Below, one piece after another: positions 51,660-59,136 of a stretch of DNA of 59,862 nt (position 1 is the stretch's first letter; each line of letters starts with the position of its first letter). Below the pieces are notes generated by a model. The model worked only from the letters and a program-made list of their open reading frames with translations. It was not told the origin of the DNA and did no database searches. This stretch comes from Empedobacter sp036647415. GTDB lineage: Bacteria > Bacteroidota > Bacteroidia > Flavobacteriales > Weeksellaceae. The position numbers were made by a program, and so were the translations under genes. The stretch lies in assembly GCF_036647415.1 (NCBI RefSeq), contig NZ_JAVXKG010000020.1:1-59862 (forward strand). The letters run 5' to 3'.

Positions 51660-52068
51660 TTGTATAAAAAAAATTAATTTAAAAATAATTACGTTATCAG
51701 ATAAAAGGGGCGGAAGGAGTAAATTTATATTAAATAATAATAATCAAATAGAAATACAACGTATAGAAGTTGATGGTTGTTATATTAAACAAGGAAAAAG
51801 ATGTGACTATATATTAAGTACTGAAAATTTTGACTTTTTAGTAGAATTAAAAGGAGAAGGTATAAAATCAGGAATTGAACAACTAGAAGATACAATTCAT
51901 AAATTTTATGTAGGAGATTCTAAAAGTAAGAGAGGTAAAAAAGCTATTATTGTAGCTACTAAAACAAGCCCTAGTACAAGAAGTGCGATTAAAACAGCTA
52001 AAGCAAAATTTAAAAAATATAATTCTAGTTTAGAAGTTAAAAATCTAATTTTTGAAACGAGTATTTAA
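51652..52068 (+). CDS. Small predicted PD-(D/E)XK nuclease-like partner
   Basis: A 138-residue protein. The core reads RCDYIL...FLVELKG: Asp52, then Glu65 and Lys67 with D-x12-E-x-K spacing. A helix with Gln77 (GIEQLEDTI) and a beta strand KAIIVATKTSP follow, as in the restriction-endonuclease-like fold. I start at the ATG at 51652, which overlaps the ATPase stop; a TTG at 51643 is possible. Overlap implies coupled synthesis and probably a complex, with the ATPase sensing and this subunit cutting nucleic acid. The nuclease call is motif-level inference. Confidence 0.68.
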   Translation: MSSCIKKINLKIITLSDKRGGRSKFILNNNNQIEIQRIEVDGCYIKQGKRCDYILSTENFDFLVELKGEGIKSGIEQLEDTIHKFYVGDSKSKRGKKAIIVATKTSPSTRSAIKTAKAKFKKYNSSLEVKNLIFETSI

Positions 52069-52105
52069 ATATAAAAGCTATCAAAAAGATAGCTTTTATA
52101 TTTAA
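52067..52105 (+). terminator. Exit hairpin of the ATPase-nuclease operon
   Basis: A near-perfect palindrome with arms AAATATAAAAGCTATC and GATAGCTTTTATATTT overlaps the nuclease stop codon. The T run is interrupted, so it may be a weaker terminator. Confidence 0.7.
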
Positions 52106-52114
52106 AGATATATG

Positions 52115-52125
52115 ATTCTGAGTAC
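52115..52125 (+). repeat. Putative attachment repeat, right copy
   Basis: ATTCTGAGTAC is identical to the tRNA-Leu 3' end at 50233-50243. Sequence on either side is unrelated to the tRNA. Confidence 0.6.
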
Positions 52126-52129
52126 GAAG

Positions 52130-52160
52130 TAAAAGCTCGAAACATTTGTTTCGAGCTTTT
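52130..52160. terminator. Terminator, probably the original tRNA-Leu terminator
   Basis: AAAGCTCGAAAC/GTTTCGAGCTTT with ATTT-type loop and T7 follows. It lies 5 bp after the right repeat and also serves the convergent lipoprotein gene on the minus strand. Confidence 0.88.
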
Positions 52161-52161
52161 T

Positions 52162-52485
52162 TTATTTACATTTTCCTTCTTGTATAATTTTCACATCAAA
52201 TTTCCGACCTCTATCATCGATAAAAGTTGCTTCATTTTCATAAAATTCAGGAAGTTTATAATGTGTATTATCTAGCCAACCCTTATTTGGCCAATCTATT
52301 TTTTGTAAATAGTTGTTCTTTACAGTTATAGTTAATTGATATTTTTTTATAGACTTATTTGTTTCAACCTGAACATTCGCACAATATAGTCCATCTTCAA
52401 TATTTTCATTTAAGCTACGAAAGTCTGAAGATGACGAACAGCTAAAAATTATAGAAAAACAAGAAAGTAAAAATATTTTTTTCAT
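52162..52485 (-). CDS. Small lipoprotein of unknown function
   Basis: A 107-residue lipoprotein with lipobox IFSC (Cys16) followed by a Ser run. The mature part has two more cysteines (LYCAN near the start and GKCK at the very end) and beta-strand-like segments (KKYQLTITVKN). The family is not recognised. It is outside the island, on the opposite strand, and ends at the shared terminator. Confidence 0.7.
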   Translation of the reverse strand: MKKIFLLSCFSIIFSCSSSSDFRSLNENIEDGLYCANVQVETNKSIKKYQLTITVKNNYLQKIDWPNKGWLDNTHYKLPEFYENEATFIDDRGRKFDVKIIQEGKCK

Positions 52486-52601
52486 AGTTGTTTATTTAAT
52501 ATTCTCTTAACAATCCGATAATGTTTAATAAAGCTTTATAGAAATTGAGTTCCGTAAGTTTGCAACAACATAATCCTCATGTGTTATTCATATCATTTCT
52601 C

Positions 52602-52634
52602 AAAAATACTTCTCGCTATGAGGAGTTTTTTGTT
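52602..52634 (-). terminator. Terminator of zupT
   Basis: ACTTCTC and GAGGAGT pair (one G-T) around GCTAT. The A5 tract on the left provides the T run on the minus strand. Confidence 0.65.
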
Positions 52635-52635
52635 T

Positions 52636-53421
52636 TTATAGAAATAACACCAAACTAATTGCCATTACAAACATACCAGCAATAAATCCGTACATAGATA
52701 TTTTTTTTCCGGCATATTCTTGTGCAGTTGGCAATAATTCGTTGATAGAAATGTAAACCATCATTCCTGCAACACTCGCGAAAATTGCTCCAAATATAGA
52801 CTCGTCAATAAATTGTAAAAGAACAAAATAACCGATTAAAGCACCAATTGGTTCCGTTAACCCTGATAAAAAAGAATAAGTAAAAGCTTTTTTACGACTT
52901 TTTGTAGCATAGTAAATAGGAATTGCAACAGCAATACCTTCGGGAATATTATGAATTGCAATAGCAAATGCAATTGACACACCATAAGCAGGGTCGTCTA
53001 AGGCACTAATAAAAGTAGCTAAACCTTCAGGAAAATTGTGAATTGATAAAGCCAAGGCAGAAAATAATCCTAATCGTAATAACTTTTTATCAGAAGTTTC
53101 ATTTTTATCCTCTTTATTTTCGTGATGATGTGGAAGTAATTTATCAATCAAAATCATTAATACAATTCCAATAAAAAATCCTAAAATGGTATAACTATAT
53201 CCTAATTTTTCTCCAAAAACTAGACTTAATGAAGTTTTTGCTTTTGCTAAAATTTCTACAAAAGACACGTACATCATTACTCCAGCAGAAATTCCGAGCA
53301 TAGCGCCAAGAAATTTCGGATTGAATTTTTTGTACATCAAGCACAGTAAACTTCCTATTCCGGTGCTAATTCCTGCAAAAAAAGTTAAACTAAAGGCAAA
53401 TATGATAGAGTTTGAAAACAT
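52636..53421 (-). CDS. zupT: ZIP-family zinc transporter ZupT
   Basis: A 261-residue inner membrane protein with eight predicted helices. The metal-transport motifs HNFPEG (residues 128-133) and HNIPEG (157-162) are the two TM4/TM5 signatures. A His-rich cytoplasmic loop LPHHHENKED (from about 97) may sense or buffer metal. It imports Zn(II) and related divalent ions. It is monocistronic. An exact -7 box and an inverted repeat lie upstream, suggesting metal-dependent repression. Confidence 0.93.
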   Translation of the reverse strand: MFSNSIIFAFSLTFFAGISTGIGSLLCLMYKKFNPKFLGAMLGISAGVMMYVSFVEILAKAKTSLSLVFGEKLGYSYTILGFFIGIVLMILIDKLLPHHHENKEDKNETSDKKLLRLGLFSALALSIHNFPEGLATFISALDDPAYGVSIAFAIAIHNIPEGIAVAIPIYYATKSRKKAFTYSFLSGLTEPIGALIGYFVLLQFIDESIFGAIFASVAGMMVYISINELLPTAQEYAGKKISMYGFIAGMFVMAISLVLFL

Positions 53422-53433
53422 TAAATTTCAAAA

Positions 53434-53449
53434 GTTAGAATTGTCTAAC
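53434..53449. promoter_or_regulatory. Inverted repeat at the zupT promoter, candidate operator
   Basis: GTTAGA-ATTG-TCTAAC is a perfect 6-bp inverted repeat. It overlaps the -7 box by one base and lies between the promoter and the zupT start, where a repressor would block transcription. Confidence 0.45.
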
Positions 53450-53456
53450 AAATTTA
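53449..53456 (-). promoter_or_regulatory. Promoter -7 box of zupT
   Basis: The minus strand reads TAAATTTG, exact to TAnnTTTG, 27 nt before the ATG. Confidence 0.55.
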
Positions 53457-53550
53457 TTTAATTATTTTTACTGAACCAAACAAAATATGATTTCTACAAC
53501 TATTTCTTTACAATTTATCACTTTTAGTACGTTTTCTAATTGGATAAACT

Positions 53551-53558
53551 TATTTTTG
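53551..53558 (+). promoter_or_regulatory. Promoter -7 box of the MscS channel gene
   Basis: TATTTTTG is exact to consensus, 23 nt before the ATG at 53582. Confidence 0.6.
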
Positions 53559-53581
53559 TTCGGATAGATTTTTAGATTAAA

Positions 53582-54895
53582 ATGGAATTATTAGACAAGA
53601 ATATACAAAGTGAATCCTATCGTTGGATGTTGCAAATGGTTGATAAAATGGGGTTTTCAAGTTATTGGACTATTCTTTTGACTTCATTTATTTTGTCCAT
53701 CGCATTGTTAATTATACTTTATGCAGTCGATTTTTTGTTGCGAAAAGTGTTGTTGTTGATTGTAACAAAAGCAATTTCGAAAACAAAAACGAAGATTGAT
53801 GATTTATTAATAAAGAATAAAGTTTTACAATATTCAACACATTTGGTGCCGATTTTTCTTGCAGAAGAAGCAATTCCGCTTATTTTTCAGGGATTTCCGA
53901 ATTGGATAAAAATTGCAACACAAATTGCTGATGTGGCTTTGGTAATCGCGGTTGGATTTTTATTTAATGCAATTTTCAGAACTTTTCGTGATTTTCTTCG
54001 TGGAAACAAATCTTTTGCCGACAAACCGATTGACAGTTATTTACAAGTTGCGAATATTCTGATTTTCTTTATTTGTGGAATTCTTACTTTTTCTATTCTG
54101 ACGGGAAAATCACCTATCACATTTTTGGTGTCATTGGGTGCGGCTTCAGCGGTTTTGATGTTGGTTTTCAAAGATTCTATTTTAGGATTTGTAGCAAGTA
54201 TTCAAGTTTCGATGAACGATATGGTGCGTGTTGGTGATTGGATTGAAATGACAAAATATGGTGCGGACGGAACGGTAACAGAAATAAATTTGGGAACCGT
54301 AAAAGTGCAGAATTTTGATAAAACGATAACTACAATTCCTACTTATGCGTTGGTTTCAGACTCTTTTCGTAATTATCGCGGAATGCAAAATGCAGGCGGA
54401 CGACGAATAAAACGTTCGATAAATATAAAAATGAATTCGATTCGATTTGTTTCTGAACAAGAAATTGAAGAATTGAAAAAGATTCGCATGTTGCACGATT
54501 ATATTGTAGATCGTTCGCACGAAATACAATTATATAATATGTCAAACAAAGTTGATCCGACTGTTTTGGCGAATGGACGACGAATGACAAATATTGGTTT
54601 GTTTAGACAATATATCAAAACATATACATACAATAGTCCTAATATCAGAAAAGATTTGATGTTTGAGGTTCGTCAACTTCAACCGACAGAACACGGATTA
54701 CCTATTGAGTTGTTTATGTTTACAAATACAACGGCGTGGAATGAATATGAAATTATTATGGCAGATATTTTTGACCATGTTATTGCGGTTGTTCCGTTGT
54801 TTCATTTAGAAATTTTTGAATCGCCTTCGTCCGACGATATGCAAACTATTGCAAAAGCGTTGGCACAACGTTCAAACACAGAAGCAGAACTCTAA
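53582..54895 (+). CDS. Mechanosensitive ion channel, MscS family (YbdG-like)
   Basis: A 437-residue inner membrane channel. Helices lie at about 28-50, 110-130 and 152-175. The pore helix region is FLVSLGAASAVLMLVFKDSILGFVASIQVSMNDMVRVGDWIEM, with the Gly/Ala packing of MscS TM3 leading into the beta domain. The C-terminal cytoplasmic domain is extended (about 260-437), as in YbdG. It releases solutes on hypo-osmotic shock. Its stop codon lies in the loop of a stem shared with the convergent DUF2339 gene, with which it overlaps by 4 bp. Confidence 0.9.
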   Translation: MELLDKNIQSESYRWMLQMVDKMGFSSYWTILLTSFILSIALLIILYAVDFLLRKVLLLIVTKAISKTKTKIDDLLIKNKVLQYSTHLVPIFLAEEAIPLIFQGFPNWIKIATQIADVALVIAVGFLFNAIFRTFRDFLRGNKSFADKPIDSYLQVANILIFFICGILTFSILTGKSPITFLVSLGAASAVLMLVFKDSILGFVASIQVSMNDMVRVGDWIEMTKYGADGTVTEINLGTVKVQNFDKTITTIPTYALVSDSFRNYRGMQNAGGRRIKRSINIKMNSIRFVSEQEIEELKKIRMLHDYIVDRSHEIQLYNMSNKVDPTVLANGRRMTNIGLFRQYIKTYTYNSPNIRKDLMFEVRQLQPTEHGLPIELFMFTNTTAWNEYEIIMADIFDHVIAVVPLFHLEIFESPSSDDMQTIAKALAQRSNTEAEL

Positions 54896-54913
54896 AGTTC
54901 TGCTTCTGTGTTT
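54874..54913. terminator. Shared hairpin carrying both convergent stop codons
   Basis: An 18-bp perfect stem, arm AAACACAGAAGCAGAACT, closes on loop CTAA. The plus-strand TAA (54893-54895) and the minus-strand TAG (54892-54894) both lie in the loop. Each arm encodes the last residues NTEAEL of one protein, so the two unrelated proteins end identically. Confidence 0.85.
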
Positions 54914-57174
54914 TCGTTGGGTTTATCGATCAAGTTTTTCATTAGATTTTTTAATTTTTGATACATAAATGATGTCGATAAAATCAAAATTCCTAAAACT
55001 ATAAAAGATATAATTCTGAAAACATTGCTCATTTGCCAAACATCAATCAGATAAAGTTTCAGAATAATTAATCCAAATAATATAATTCCGACGATAGGAA
55101 AGGTTTTTAATTCTTTTTTCAAACCATAATACATTAATCCAAATCCTGAAATTGCCCAAATTATTGGTAATAAAATCATCGTAAAAATATCTTGTTGATG
55201 ATCAAAATTATGTTCAGTAGAATTTACTGTTGTTATCATAAACAAATTATAACTCTCAAAACTTATGATGTAAACGAGTAATAATACAGAAATGATTTGT
55301 AGTGGAGTTGAGGTTTTGAAATCTGATCTTGTAAAAATTAAATAAAACAAATACGCGCTCGGAATAAGGTAAACGAGATAAATGAAATAGCTGCTTATCT
55401 TGAAATTTAGTTGATTTGCTTCATTCGGAATATCTGCAAAAAGTGGTAAAAGTAAAATACAAATTGCACCACCGATGTGTAAAACGAGCTGAATTGTTTC
55501 GCCTAATTTCAGTTTTTCTCGTACGAATAAAAGACTTGCAATAAATAATAATGTATAAATAAAGACATAACTTGTGATGAATGTCGCAGAGAAATAAGGT
55601 TCTATTTGGTAAATTAATTCGAATAAAATTCCTGTATAAATGAATAATATAGACGTTAGGATAAAAATAAATTTGGAATGTGAGAGTTTAAAACCAAGAA
55701 AATGTTCTTCGGTTTCGAAATCTTTCATCAAATAAATATTGATAATTGTACAAATAGAAACGATGAAACTTGTTATAAATATGTGATTGAAGATAACAGG
55801 TAAATGATTTTCTGCGTCGATATAATCAATCCAATTGATACAAAGAAAAATGAATAAGAATGGAAACATCACAATAAATAATATTTTGAAAATGTTTTCG
55901 CCACTTTTTTTCCATAAAAATAACAACAGACTAGATTCTATTGCAAAACAAATAGAAACAACATTTGCTTCAAATCTTAACGCAATTACAAGCGTAATCA
56001 GAGAAATACTAAGTGCAATTAATGTATTTTGCAATAATTTGTGTTGCGTTGTTTTGTAAATATAAAACGCAAACAAAGCATTTATAACTCCGAAAATTGC
56101 CGTAATAGTTGCCGAATAATCAATTTCTGCATTTACTAAAGAGAGTAAAATAACCGAAACAAGTGTATTTGTAATAAATAAAATGCAATTCCAGACTGAG
56201 AATTCTTCTTTTCGGAAATAATTAAACAAAGTTGTCGTCGCAAAAATGATATATATAAGGACAAAGAAAATATATTGCGTTTGCGTATGTTCTACATCAA
56301 TCCAAACAAAACTATAAATCGCAGTAAACAAAAAGGCAATATGTGTAATAATTTGCCAATTTTTTCGCCACGACATAAGTAGCATACTTAGATTGAGAAG
56401 TAGAATGTAAGAAAACAGAAAGACAAAATTACTTTCGCCAGTGCTAATCATTAGCGGAGCAGAAAAACCACCAATTATAGAAAAAATAGCTAAAACTTGA
56501 CGATTATACAAAAATGCCAAAATGATAGAAAAAATTGTAACAACGGTAAGTAGCGTAAATGTGGTGTTTTGACTGAGAATATGATATTCGCGAAATGCAA
56601 TGGTTAAAGTAAAATAGAGAACAGTTAATCCGCCGCCAATTAAGATAGATGAAAATATTTCGAAATTCTTCCTGATTTTATGAGCTAGTCCGATAATTGT
56701 TAATCCAACAACAAGTCCTATTATTACACGAAAAGTTTCATTTATCCAATCTTGGTCTATCGCATATTTTACGAAATAAGCAATTCCGAGAACCAGAGTT
56801 ACAATTCCGAAAATGGTTAAAAAATTATCTTTTACAAAAGAAATCGTATTATTAATAAACTGGTCAAACGTGTTTTCTGTTTTTTCTTGCGGAGGAAGTT
56901 GGTCAAATATTGGTTTATTTTCTTCGAATAAAACGGGTTGAGGTTTAGCTTGTGCAACAATTTTTTCCTGAATTGGTTCTTCAATCTTTGGTTGATTAAT
57001 TTCAGGACGAATTGTTTCAGGTTGTTTTGCAGGAGTTTTTGGTTGCTTATCTAATTCTTCTTGCAAAAATTTAATTTTCAACTCTTGATAATCAATCATT
57101 TTTTTAAGTTGGGAAACTTTATTGAACAAAATGATAATCAAAACAAATATAATTGTGGCGATAATAAATTCCAT
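54892..57174 (-). CDS. DUF2339 polytopic membrane protein
   Basis: A 760-residue protein from the ATG at 57174 (an in-frame TTG at 57207 is less likely). An N-terminal anchor helix is followed by a coiled-coil and a Pro/Glu/Gln-rich linker (about 40-110). Some 20 or more hydrophobic helices then span the rest, beginning DNFLTIFGIVTLVLGIAYFVKYAIDQDWINE, which is the hallmark of DUF2339. The function of the family is unknown. It is convergent with the MscS gene and divergent from porQ. Confidence 0.85.
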   Translation of the reverse strand: MEFIIATIIFVLIIILFNKVSQLKKMIDYQELKIKFLQEELDKQPKTPAKQPETIRPEINQPKIEEPIQEKIVAQAKPQPVLFEENKPIFDQLPPQEKTENTFDQFINNTISFVKDNFLTIFGIVTLVLGIAYFVKYAIDQDWINETFRVIIGLVVGLTIIGLAHKIRKNFEIFSSILIGGGLTVLYFTLTIAFREYHILSQNTTFTLLTVVTIFSIILAFLYNRQVLAIFSIIGGFSAPLMISTGESNFVFLFSYILLLNLSMLLMSWRKNWQIITHIAFLFTAIYSFVWIDVEHTQTQYIFFVLIYIIFATTTLFNYFRKEEFSVWNCILFITNTLVSVILLSLVNAEIDYSATITAIFGVINALFAFYIYKTTQHKLLQNTLIALSISLITLVIALRFEANVVSICFAIESSLLLFLWKKSGENIFKILFIVMFPFLFIFLCINWIDYIDAENHLPVIFNHIFITSFIVSICTIINIYLMKDFETEEHFLGFKLSHSKFIFILTSILFIYTGILFELIYQIEPYFSATFITSYVFIYTLLFIASLLFVREKLKLGETIQLVLHIGGAICILLLPLFADIPNEANQLNFKISSYFIYLVYLIPSAYLFYLIFTRSDFKTSTPLQIISVLLLVYIISFESYNLFMITTVNSTEHNFDHQQDIFTMILLPIIWAISGFGLMYYGLKKELKTFPIVGIILFGLIILKLYLIDVWQMSNVFRIISFIVLGILILSTSFMYQKLKNLMKNLIDKPNENTEAEL

Positions 57175-57281
57175 AGCATTAATATAAGGTAGGTTGAAGT
57201 TAAGCAATTATTTTAAAACGTTTTAATATTTAAATCAACATATACCAAAATGAATCTATTTTCGTTATCCTACAAAATATT

Positions 57282-57289
57282 TACTTTTG
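57282..57289 (+). promoter_or_regulatory. Promoter -7 box 4 nt before the porQ start
   Basis: TACTTTTG is exact to consensus and is followed by CTGA and the ATG at 57294. Confidence 0.65.
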
Positions 57290-57293
57290 CTGA

Positions 57294-58319
57294 ATGTTTA
57301 AAAAACTCTATACATTATGTCTTTTGGTCTGTTCGTCTGCAATTTTTGCGCAAGACGGTACACGAGTGTATGAATTTTTGAACATTACGACTTCGGCTCG
57401 TCAAGCAGCTTTGGGTGGAAATGCAGCAACTTCTTGGGATGCTGATCCAAATTCATCATTGTGGAATCCTGCTTTGATGAATAGCGAAATGCATGGTCAA
57501 TTTGGTGTCAATTATGTCAATTATATTGCAGATGTCAATTTCGGAACATTTTCTACGGTTTATGAAATAGATCAAAATAACTTTTTATCTGTTCATGGTC
57601 AATATGTTGATTACGGAAAGTTAATTGGGACAGACCAAAACGGGAATGTAACAGGAAATTTTAAAGCAAATGATGCTGCAATTACAGTTGGTTATGCACG
57701 TGTTTTGGGAGATTATTGGACGATTGGTGCAAATTTAAAATATATTAATTCTACAATAGAGTCATACAAATCATCTGCAATTGCAGGAGATGTAGGATTG
57801 TCTTACCACGATTTTGATAAAAATATCAATGTTTCCTTGGTTGTTCGTAATATCGGGAAGCAAGTAAAAACTTATAGTGGGAAGGAAGAAGATATGCCAA
57901 CGCAGGTTAATTTGGGAATTACGCACAGACTAGAGCATGTTCCGTTAGAGTTCACTTTCTCGTTACACGATTTACAAAAGTTTGATATTTCTCAACCTTA
58001 TGGTAAAAATGGACAAGAAGTTTCGGGTGGACGAAAATTTATAGATCATCTTTCTGTTGGAGCCGAATTATTTCCCGAATCAGATTTTAATATGCGTTTA
58101 GGTTATAATTTCAAGCGTGGAAACGAATTATCTGCAGAGGGAATTAGATCATTATCAGGTTTAACTTATGGTTTCGGAATACGTATTAATGCATTTCGTT
58201 TTGAGTTTGGTCATGCCAATTACCACAAGTCCGGAGGTTCTAATCATTTCGGAGTTCTTATCAATTTAGATCGTATAATTAATGGACGAGATTATTGGCG
58301 AAGCAATCCTTGGTTATAA
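57294..58319 (+). CDS. porQ: Type IX secretion system outer membrane protein PorQ
   Basis: A 341-residue beta-barrel. The signal peptide ends SAIFAQ (about residue 19). The mature start EFLNITTSARQAALGGNAATSWDADPNSSLWNPALM is the PorQ/PorV-type hatch motif. The C terminus is NGRDYWRSNPWL. PorQ with PorU, PorV and PorZ forms the attachment complex of the type IX secretion system. The neighbour cmk 54 bp downstream matches the known porQ-cmk order in Flavobacteriia. The start lies directly after the promoter box. Confidence 0.9.
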   Translation: MFKKLYTLCLLVCSSAIFAQDGTRVYEFLNITTSARQAALGGNAATSWDADPNSSLWNPALMNSEMHGQFGVNYVNYIADVNFGTFSTVYEIDQNNFLSVHGQYVDYGKLIGTDQNGNVTGNFKANDAAITVGYARVLGDYWTIGANLKYINSTIESYKSSAIAGDVGLSYHDFDKNINVSLVVRNIGKQVKTYSGKEEDMPTQVNLGITHRLEHVPLEFTFSLHDLQKFDISQPYGKNGQEVSGGRKFIDHLSVGAELFPESDFNMRLGYNFKRGNELSAEGIRSLSGLTYGFGIRINAFRFEFGHANYHKSGGSNHFGVLINLDRIINGRDYWRSNPWL

Positions 58320-58346
58320 AATATTTCTAAACAAAACTTAAAATAT

Positions 58347-58354
58347 TATCTTTG
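58347..58354 (+). promoter_or_regulatory. Promoter -7 box of cmk
   Basis: TATCTTTG is exact to consensus, 19 nt before the ATG at 58374. Confidence 0.6.
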
Positions 58355-58373
58355 TCATCTATTTCTAATTTTA

Positions 58374-59066
58374 ATGAAAGAAGATTTAATCATTGCAATT
58401 GACGGATTTTCGTCTACAGGCAAAAGTTCGATGTCAAAAATTATTGCAAAAAACCTTAATTACACACATATTGATAGTGGTGCAATGTATCGCGCCGTAA
58501 CTTTATATGCCTTTCAGCATCATTACATTGTAGATGAAAATGTCGATATAAATGAATTGGTTAAACATATAAATGATATTAAAATAGAATTTGTACAAGA
58601 TCCAATTACTCAAAAAAATATAACCTATCTAAATGGAGAAAATGTAGAGCAAGAAATACGCACTATGAAAATCTCTAAAATGGTAAGTCCTATATCCGAA
58701 ATTCCAGCTGTACGCGACTATTGTGTGGCTTTACAACAAAAAATGGGCGAAAATGGTAGAATAGTTATGGATGGTCGTGATATCGGAACAACTGTTTTCC
58801 CAGATGCTGATATCAAAATTTTTGTAACTGCTTCACCAGAAATTAGAGCAAAACGACGTTTTTTAGAATACCAACAACAAGGTAAAGATATTACAATAGA
58901 TGAGGTTCTAAAAAATGTTAACGAACGCGATTACATAGATTCTCATCGTGCCTATTCACCACTTCGCAAAGCAGATGACGCTATCGAGGTCGATAATTCT
59001 GAGATGAACCTTCAACAAACCGTTGATAAAGTGATGCAGATTATTCAATCAAAACAAACAAACTGA
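58374..59066 (+). CDS. cmk: (d)CMP kinase
   Basis: A 230-residue cytoplasmic nucleoside monophosphate kinase. The P loop is GFSSTGKSS (residues 11-19), followed by HIDSGAMYRAVTL, MDGRDIGTTVFPDADIKIFVTASPEIRAKRR and the lid region. It phosphorylates CMP and dCMP for nucleotide supply. The length is normal. It follows porQ with its own promoter box and ends at a terminator. Confidence 0.96.
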   Translation: MKEDLIIAIDGFSSTGKSSMSKIIAKNLNYTHIDSGAMYRAVTLYAFQHHYIVDENVDINELVKHINDIKIEFVQDPITQKNITYLNGENVEQEIRTMKISKMVSPISEIPAVRDYCVALQQKMGENGRIVMDGRDIGTTVFPDADIKIFVTASPEIRAKRRFLEYQQQGKDITIDEVLKNVNERDYIDSHRAYSPLRKADDAIEVDNSEMNLQQTVDKVMQIIQSKQTN

Positions 59067-59080
59067 TAAATAAATACTCC

Positions 59081-59107
59081 AAGCTCGAAATTATTTCGAG
59101 CTTTTTT
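59081..59107 (+). terminator. Terminator of cmk
   Basis: AAGCTCGAAA/TTTCGAGCTT with a 3-nt loop is followed by T6. The stem sequence repeats those at 5336 and 52130. Confidence 0.88.
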
Positions 59108-59136
59108 AATTCTATATATAGAACTTGTCTTTGTCC

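Larger units (their letters stand above)
50244..52125. mobile_element. Putative 1.9-kb tRNA-Leu island carrying an ATPase-nuclease pair
   Basis: The segment is bounded by the tRNA-Leu 3' end and an 11-bp direct repeat of it. It contains exactly two overlapping genes, a new terminator right after the tRNA, and its own exit hairpin. Beyond the right repeat, a second strong terminator (52130-52160) is where the original tRNA terminator would be expected if the island were removed. No integrase is present, so it is either a satellite or a remnant. It is AT-rich compared with the flanking genes. Confidence 0.6.
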
